IMG/VR virus record: IMGVR_UViG_3300008261_000027
Span: 54,318-118,317 of that record
Direction: 5' to 3' (one strand)
From: a virus
Length of the DNA: 64,000 nt
Positions 59,925 through 64,000 of this stretch are shown piece after piece (within the stretch, counting starts at the first letter, position 1; each line of letters starts with the position of its first letter). A program made the position numbers and the translations under genes. The notes under the pieces were generated by a model. The model was not told the DNA's origin and did no database searches. It worked only from the letters and a program-made list of their open reading frames with translations.

Positions 59925-60146
59925 TTATTTTCCCTTATAAAACATATTTTTAGGATTATCACTAAATCTACCATCCAATCTTATTGTCATTTCATGAGAA
60001 ATTTTTGTCAACACTTCTTGTTGATCTGTGAATTCTAAAACAACACAATAAACTTGGAAAGCTAACGCAATTAAAACCCATCCTAATGATAACATCACCA
60101 TTGTGGATAATATGGTATTTTTTATTTTTTCTAAACTAATTGTCAT
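59925..60146 (-). CDS. single-pass membrane protein (73 aa)
   Basis: 73 residues. One strong transmembrane helix (TMVMLSLGWVLIALAFQVYC, about 15-34), then polar ELTDQQEVLTKISHEM and a positive tail. Followed one base later by the CsgG-like gene. Could be a small holin or an assembly factor for the channel. Function unknown. Confidence 0.6.
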   Translation of the reverse strand: MTISLEKIKNTILSTMVMLSLGWVLIALAFQVYCVVLEFTDQQEVLTKISHEMTIRLDGRFSDNPKNMFYKGK

Positions 60147-60149
60147 AAT

Positions 60150-60416
60150 TTAACCCTCCATAGCATCGGCGCTATCTTCTTGTTTGTTATGTTTATTATT
60201 GATGTATTTGTCAACAGACGCAATACCAAATGCACCCAAAGTGATAACCAAAAATCCATCAAAAATAAATTCATTGATTAACAATTCTTTACCTAACCAT
60301 CCAGTTACTAAATCAACAACTAGTGCTAATACCATGCATACAAATGATGCAAATCCTACAACAGATTTTTCATTAATCGTGTTGTTGTCGTTAAATAATT
60401 CTTTTAAAAATCCCAT
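60150..60416 (-). CDS. holin-like two-transmembrane protein (88 aa)
   Basis: 88 residues: two hydrophobic segments (SVVGFASFVCMVLALVVDLV and FIFDGFLVITLGAFGIASVD) around a short loop, with an acidic N-terminus and a charged C-terminal tail (KYINNKHNKQEDSADAMEG). Size and topology fit phage holins. It is next to the CsgG-like and other envelope genes, so a lysis or envelope-channel role is inferred from layout only. Confidence 0.55.
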   Translation of the reverse strand: MGFLKELFNDNNTINEKSVVGFASFVCMVLALVVDLVTGWLGKELLINEFIFDGFLVITLGAFGIASVDKYINNKHNKQEDSADAMEG

Positions 60417-60449
60417 AATTCTTGCCTTTTTTTTATTTTATTTTTATTA

Positions 60450-61106
60450 TTAACCTAGATCACTATCTGGATCTAAATCTTTTATTTTACCGCACTTTAA
60501 GCATTCTTCATCGCCATCACCATCCGAATCACCCCAAACGTGCTCACACTGTCTATGTGCAAAGTAAACATCAATTTTGCCATCGCCATCAAAGTCTATT
60601 CCATCCATTTGACCATCACCATCTTCATCAACCTCTACACCTGTTCTAGGTTGAGATTTTTGTACTTCAACAGATGGAACTTGTTCAAACATATCATTTA
60701 CCTTTGGCTGGGATTGTACTTCCTCAATTGCCCTACTAAACGCTTCCGGAACGATTGGTGAATATTCTTTTGGCGCAGAATCTTTCATATCTGCGGTATT
60801 AGAAAGTGAAACACCATCTTCTTCATCCATTTTCTGAACTAACATTTTATCCTTATCGGTATCACTAAACCAATAGTCGATGATTTTACCATAAGAACCG
60901 ATGAAAGCACCTAACATTAATAATAATAACTCTTTCCACTCTTGGCCAACTGTGGTATTCATATGAATTGATGCAACAATCCCTACTGTTAATAATAAAA
61001 ATGTGAAAAGAACAATGGCCGTAATTAACCACCTTCTCATCATCATCGCATTTAATAAATCTTTAAAACCACCACTCACAGGTTGTCCTTCCTTTAATTC
61101 TGACAT
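60450..61106 (-). CDS. two-transmembrane protein with DxDGDG and Cys motifs
   Basis: 218 residues from ATG 61106 (MSELKEGQPVSGGFKDLLNA); ATG 61154 would add 16 residues beginning inside the previous gene. Two helices (RRWLITAIVLFTFLLLTVGI; ELLLLMLGAFIGSYGKII). C-terminal part has calcium-loop-like repeats (VDEDGDGQMDGIDFDGDGKI) and a Cys-His segment (HRQCEHVW, ECLKCGKIK), resembling a zinc or calcium site. Seems a membrane-anchored protein facing a metal-rich compartment; role unknown. Confidence 0.6.
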   Translation of the reverse strand: MSELKEGQPVSGGFKDLLNAMMMRRWLITAIVLFTFLLLTVGIVASIHMNTTVGQEWKELLLLMLGAFIGSYGKIIDYWFSDTDKDKMLVQKMDEEDGVSLSNTADMKDSAPKEYSPIVPEAFSRAIEEVQSQPKVNDMFEQVPSVEVQKSQPRTGVEVDEDGDGQMDGIDFDGDGKIDVYFAHRQCEHVWGDSDGDGDEECLKCGKIKDLDPDSDLG

Positions 61107-61147
61107 ATCTTTACTTTTACAATCGTTTTTTATTTTATTACACTCAA

Positions 61148-61465
61148 TTACCATTTAGGGGCTTCTTCTTTAAATTCATCACCCTCTTTTTTCTTAACCG
61201 GTGCTGGTTTTTCTTTAATTGTTTCTTTTTCTTTAATTACAACTGTCTTACCACCACCTGACGCTTGTTGTGCCTGTTGGTTTGAGTTTGTAATGTTAAT
61301 TACAGGTGCTGCCTGTTGTACTGGTGCAGGTTCATCACCACCACCTGTTATTTGTGTTACACCCCAGGTACCCAATCCCATTACCGCTGTTGTTACAACA
61401 CCGATAACAGTTTTCTTTAAACCTGATAAGGTACCATCATTTGAGCTTTCTACTTCTTCTGACAT
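61148..61465 (-). CDS. single-pass membrane protein, Lys/Pro-rich tail (105 aa)
   Basis: 105 residues. One transmembrane helix (TVIGVVTTAVMGLGTWGVTQ, about 19-38), then GGGDEPAPVQQAAPVINITN, a Gln-rich section and KEKETIKEKPAPVKKKEGD. The hydrophilic part resembles TonB-like or spanin-like Pro/Lys linkers but has no known domain. A short intergenic gap separates it from the lipoprotein genes. Function unknown. Confidence 0.6.
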   Translation of the reverse strand: MSEEVESSNDGTLSGLKKTVIGVVTTAVMGLGTWGVTQITGGGDEPAPVQQAAPVINITNSNQQAQQASGGGKTVVIKEKETIKEKPAPVKKKEGDEFKEEAPKW

Positions 61466-61480
61466 ATTTTTTGTTTTTTG

Positions 61481-61849
61481 TTATAGTTTATTAAAATCTG
61501 TAATTCCAATTAAGTTGTTACCAGAATCGTATAATGCGATTCTATATGCCGATTTAGGCAAAGCCCTGGTATAAACTTTTAAAATATTATCACCAGCGTT
61601 TATTTGCATAGTTTCTTTTGAAACAACTTTATTAGTAATATCCAGTATTTTTACACTAACTGTACCTGAAGACTCCATTTTCACGTTCATACTCACCTCA
61701 TCGGTAACAAATGTTGTGGCCAATTTAATTCCAGAGGCTTTGTTAATCTGCAAATCCTGTGAAACAATTTCCGAAACCGGCAAAAGATCCTCTTTATAAC
61801 AAGAAGAGACTAACATTGCAATCAATATTACGGCAGTTATTTTTTTCAT
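61481..61849 (-). CDS. lipoprotein, paralogue 1 (122 aa)
   Basis: 122 residues. Signal peptide with lipobox Val-Ser-Ser-Cys, then YKEDLLP. Its beta domain (VSVKILDITNKVVSKETMQI, NILKVYTRALPKSAYRIALY) matches the one in the next lipoprotein. The strand order resembles a small Ig-like or T9SS C-terminal domain. Acidic residues just after Cys (YKED) fit the Bacteroidetes surface-lipoprotein export signal. Start overlaps the previous stop (ATGA). Likely surface-exposed lipoprotein. Confidence 0.7.
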   Translation of the reverse strand: MKKITAVILIAMLVSSCYKEDLLPVSEIVSQDLQINKASGIKLATTFVTDEVSMNVKMESSGTVSVKILDITNKVVSKETMQINAGDNILKVYTRALPKSAYRIALYDSGNNLIGITDFNKL

Positions 61850-62199
61850 TTTACTATTAATGTAGTTTTACTTATTTCTTTTTTATTATTACCCTCAAGT
61901 ACTAGATATAAATACTTTGATTCTAGGCTTTTGGTATAAATCTTCAAATTATTTGCCCCAGATTTGCCTAAAATTTTTTCTTTACTCAGCACCTGGCCAC
62001 TAGCCTTATCAACCAGTTTTACTATAAATGTGCTACTCGAATCTAACTTAAACATTATTTCCTCTCCATCAGAAACGGACGTTTCCGACTGAGTAAAAAT
62101 GTCAACCGCTGGTTTTGGCTGTGGAATCGGCTCAATTTCTTCTTTGTAACATGAGGTTAACCATACACAGGATAATATTATAATTTTATACCATTTCAT
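61846..62199 (-). CDS. lipoprotein, paralogue 2 (117 aa)
   Basis: 117 residues. Lipobox Leu-Thr-Ser-Cys at residues 14-17 followed by YKEEIEP, same as paralogue 1. Domain FIVKLVDKASGQVLSKEKIL, NLKIYTKSLESKYLYLVLEG aligns with VSVKILDITNKVVSKE / ILKVYTRALPKSAYRIAL of the downstream copy. The pair probably arose by tandem duplication. Starts 3 nt after the barrel protein stop. Presumed outer-membrane, surface-facing. Confidence 0.7.
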   Translation of the reverse strand: MKWYKIIILSCVWLTSCYKEEIEPIPQPKPAVDIFTQSETSVSDGEEIMFKLDSSSTFIVKLVDKASGQVLSKEKILGKSGANNLKIYTKSLESKYLYLVLEGNNKKEISKTTLIVK

Positions 62200-62202
62200 A
62201 TA

Positions 62203-63096
62203 TTAAAATTGAAAGTTTGTTCCTACCATAAACATTATTGGATTTTCTTTTTTATAGCCCGCAGATTCAACCAACCAATCCCAAGTTGTATTATATCTTA
62301 TATTAGTATTCAACACAAATCTTTTAGTTATTTTCCAATCTAAAGATGTACCATAATAAAGATCTATATTGAAATTTTTTACATAACCAAAATTATAATC
62401 AATCCCATCTTTATATTTTGTGTAGGCATCACTCATGGCAAATATTTGTGGAGAGATATTAACTCTTTTCGTTCTAATTGTATAAGTGTACATCAACATA
62501 CCCCTTAAAGTAAGTTCGTTTGATGCGGGTATTGTTGGGTAAATTAAATCTAAAAAATCACCATTTTCATCAACGGTGTACTCACCTTCCCATTCACCCT
62601 GATAAGAGTTCCAAAATGTTTTAGATACAATAAAACTATATCCGAATGTTCCCCACTTTTTTGTTCGATGAACATCTATTAGTGAAATATTAATATCCTT
62701 TTGAAAGTTAAAATCGGTTGAATAAAATGTTTGTAAGGTAGTAGTTCTGTTTTCGGTATTTCTTGATAAACCATAACCGGCACCATAATATTTCCATGCA
62801 GGATTTATTGATACTGCAAATGAATGACCCCATCTACCATTTAAAGATGATTTACTATATCCTAAATTTAATGTTGTGGATATTTGCCTACCAATTATAC
62901 CGACAGAAAGATTTGATGATGATAATATATCTTTTGAGAAATCAATATATGATTCCAAAATACCTAAATCGTTCCAATCATCAGTTTCTTCAAACAACTC
63001 TCTGTTTGTTAATTCCAACGTGTCAGGTGTTGATATTTGTGCAGTTGAAACAAAACTGATAGAAAGTAGTGATAATATGATTATTATTTTTTTCAC
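62203..63096 (-). CDS. outer-membrane barrel-like protein
   Basis: 297 residues, GTG start right after the upstream stop (TAAGTG). Signal peptide MKKIIIILSLLSISFVSTA then Gln. The barrel part (ISTTLNLGYSKSSLNGRWGH, KRVNISPQIFAMSDAYTK, DLYYGTSLDWKITKRFVLNT) is paralogous to the C-terminal domain of the 56848 gene and ends in an aromatic Phe (VGTNFQF), the beta-signal for BAM insertion. It lacks the long linker. Presumed outer-membrane receptor, channel or adhesin anchor. Confidence 0.7.
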   Translation of the reverse strand: MKKIIIILSLLSISFVSTAQISTPDTLELTNRELFEETDDWNDLGILESYIDFSKDILSSSNLSVGIIGRQISTTLNLGYSKSSLNGRWGHSFAVSINPAWKYYGAGYGLSRNTENRTTTLQTFYSTDFNFQKDINISLIDVHRTKKWGTFGYSFIVSKTFWNSYQGEWEGEYTVDENGDFLDLIYPTIPASNELTLRGMLMYTYTIRTKRVNISPQIFAMSDAYTKYKDGIDYNFGYVKNFNIDLYYGTSLDWKITKRFVLNTNIRYNTTWDWLVESAGYKKENPIMFMVGTNFQF

Positions 63097-64000
63097 TTAT
63101 AGAACTTTTACATTTATTTTATTCAATGATGTATTAAGTGTTTCTACACTCTTTACCGAAATCAACCCCAATATGTTTGTTATGTTAGTTTTTGGTTTGA
63201 ATACTACTTTGTATCCCACATTTGATATTGAACCACCCGATGTACTCAATGAACCCAAACTAATAAACGAACCATTATTTCTACCAAAGTTTGTGGATTG
63301 AGTATTGTTAAATTCAACTTTAGAAAATTCTATTTTTGAATTATCAAAATAAACATCAAATTGAGTTGCTCCTATTTGATTACCATTTGGATTTAATACA
63401 ATAGTTGCAACGATATTGTCATCTATTTTTTCCATCATAATATCAGCTTCGACATCACCAACTGAATTAGTTGACACCGCCATTGATTTAATTTGAGACA
63501 CATCACTATTATTTGCTGATGGTACATATCCTGTTGGTTGGGAAGAATGTGAAAGGTTTACATCCCCCTTCCAAGTTACATCTAACCCATAAGAATTAAG
63601 TGTACCATTTGTAAATGTGAATGGGTATCTATATCTCGTAATTCCGGTGTAAGTGTTCCAATTTTGTTTTGTGATGTTATCATATGCAGATGAGTTCACA
63701 ATTTTCATAATATCACCTAATGCCGGTGGGTTTGGCCATAAAGAAGTTGTACCCTGTAAATGTGTTAGTAATGCGTAACAATCTCTTTCATCAAACATTC
63801 CATCATCATTTACATCTGCATTATGAAATTGAATACCCGATGTAAAATACTTGCTTTCATTTCCTAATATTCCTTTATCCGCAAATTCTTTAAATGCTAA
63901 ATAAACATCACCAACAGTAACTGCACTTCCTAACAATGTAAGTAAATCACTTTGTTGAATATCCATAGAAATTTTATGGTATTTAAACATTGTGTTTTGT
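63097..64000 (-). CDS. cohesin/dockerin-like surface protein, N-terminus beyond window
   Basis: At least 301 codons; the frame stays open to 64000, so the ATG at 63990 is probably internal. Residues 50-75 (NADVNDDGMFDERDCYALLT) form a dockerin-type calcium loop, with DVNLSHS later as a possible second. The C-terminal 150 residues (IVATIVLNPNGNQIGATQFD, VYFDNSKIEFSKVEFNNT, VGYKVVFKPKTNITNILGLI) follow the cohesin beta-sandwich pattern. This suggests a large secreted adhesin or glycan-binding protein, first visible gene of the envelope operon. Dockerin and cohesin calls are by eye. Confidence 0.6.
   Translation of the reverse strand, partial: QNTMFKYHKISMDIQQSDLLTLLGSAVTVGDVYLAFKEFADKGILGNESKYFTSGIQFHNADVNDDGMFDERDCYALLTHLQGTTSLWPNPPALGDIMKIVNSSAYDNITKQNWNTYTGITRYRYPFTFTNGTLNSYGLDVTWKGDVNLSHSSQPTGYVPSANNSDVSQIKSMAVSTNSVGDVEADIMMEKIDDNIVATIVLNPNGNQIGATQFDVYFDNSKIEFSKVEFNNTQSTNFGRNNGSFISLGSLSTSGGSISNVGYKVVFKPKTNITNILGLISVKSVETLNTSLNKINVKVL

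Overview
The window is a 64-kb piece of a T4-like (contractile-tailed, Straboviridae-type) bacteriophage genome, AT-rich and tightly packed. There is no intergenic stretch over 300 bases and I see no tRNA gene, insertion sequence or CRISPR array. The phage assignment rests on T4-type gene families in recognisable order: tail tube gp19, sheath gp18, gp15/gp14/gp13-like neck proteins, family B DNA polymerase gp43, late sigma gp55-like, and the packaging/head block gp17-gp20-gp21-gp22-gp23. The host is probably a member of the Bacteroidetes. All four secreted proteins have Gln at the predicted +1 position of the signal peptide. Two lipoproteins carry acidic residues just after the lipobox Cys. 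A few non-structural genes have TTTG-N19/20-TAnnTTT(G/A) promoters of the Bacteroidetes type. Shine-Dalgarno motifs are mostly absent.

Layout. 1-10.99 kb (mostly minus): tail and neck genes (a large structural protein cut by the left edge, tape-measure-like protein, gp26-like, gp19, gp18, gp15-like with a 1-nt frame break, a metallopeptidase-like protein, gp14-like). 11.0-16.8 kb: SNF2-type helicase and gp13-like neck protein (plus), DNA polymerase (minus) with a structured mRNA leader. 16.9-19.8 kb (minus): fibre/baseplate-like proteins. 19.8-23.3 kb (plus): structural or internal proteins of unknown role, including one with four 47-residue repeats and one WYL-like. 23.3-30.7 kb (plus): three glycosyltransferases, degenerate HD and HAD proteins, dUTPase, PhoH, late sigma. 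30.7-37.9 kb (plus): large virion protein, gp5-like OB-fold hub protein, and Lys/Cys-rich proteins with common phage motifs. 37.8-51.6 kb (minus): SAP-like protein, capsid, scaffold, protease, core-like proteins, portal, terminase, linker genes, nucleotidyltransferase and KTSC protein, interrupted by one plus-strand gene for ribosomal protein bS21. 51.7-56.8 kb: divergent small heat-shock protein and ClpC-like unfoldase, a structured small RNA or attenuator, a small lipoprotein, a small membrane protein, and an RNA-repair pair (P-loop kinase, RNA ligase 1). 56.8-64 kb (minus): an envelope operon with a cohesin/dockerin-like surface protein (cut by the right edge), two related outer-membrane barrel-like proteins, a third barrel-like protein, two paralogous lipoproteins, four small membrane proteins and a CsgG-like protein.

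How the genes work together. A TATTTAT element lies in sense orientation just upstream of most structural operons. It is probably the late promoter read by the gp55-like sigma factor. Non-structural genes (glycosyltransferase/dUTPase group, bS21, ClpC, RNA repair) mostly lack it. Many neighbours are joined by TAATG or ATGA overlaps, and three convergent pairs overlap at their stop codons. The two features most worth follow-up are the envelope operon at 56.8-64 kb and the phage bS21, because Bacteroidetes ribosomes use bS21 in occluding the anti-Shine-Dalgarno.
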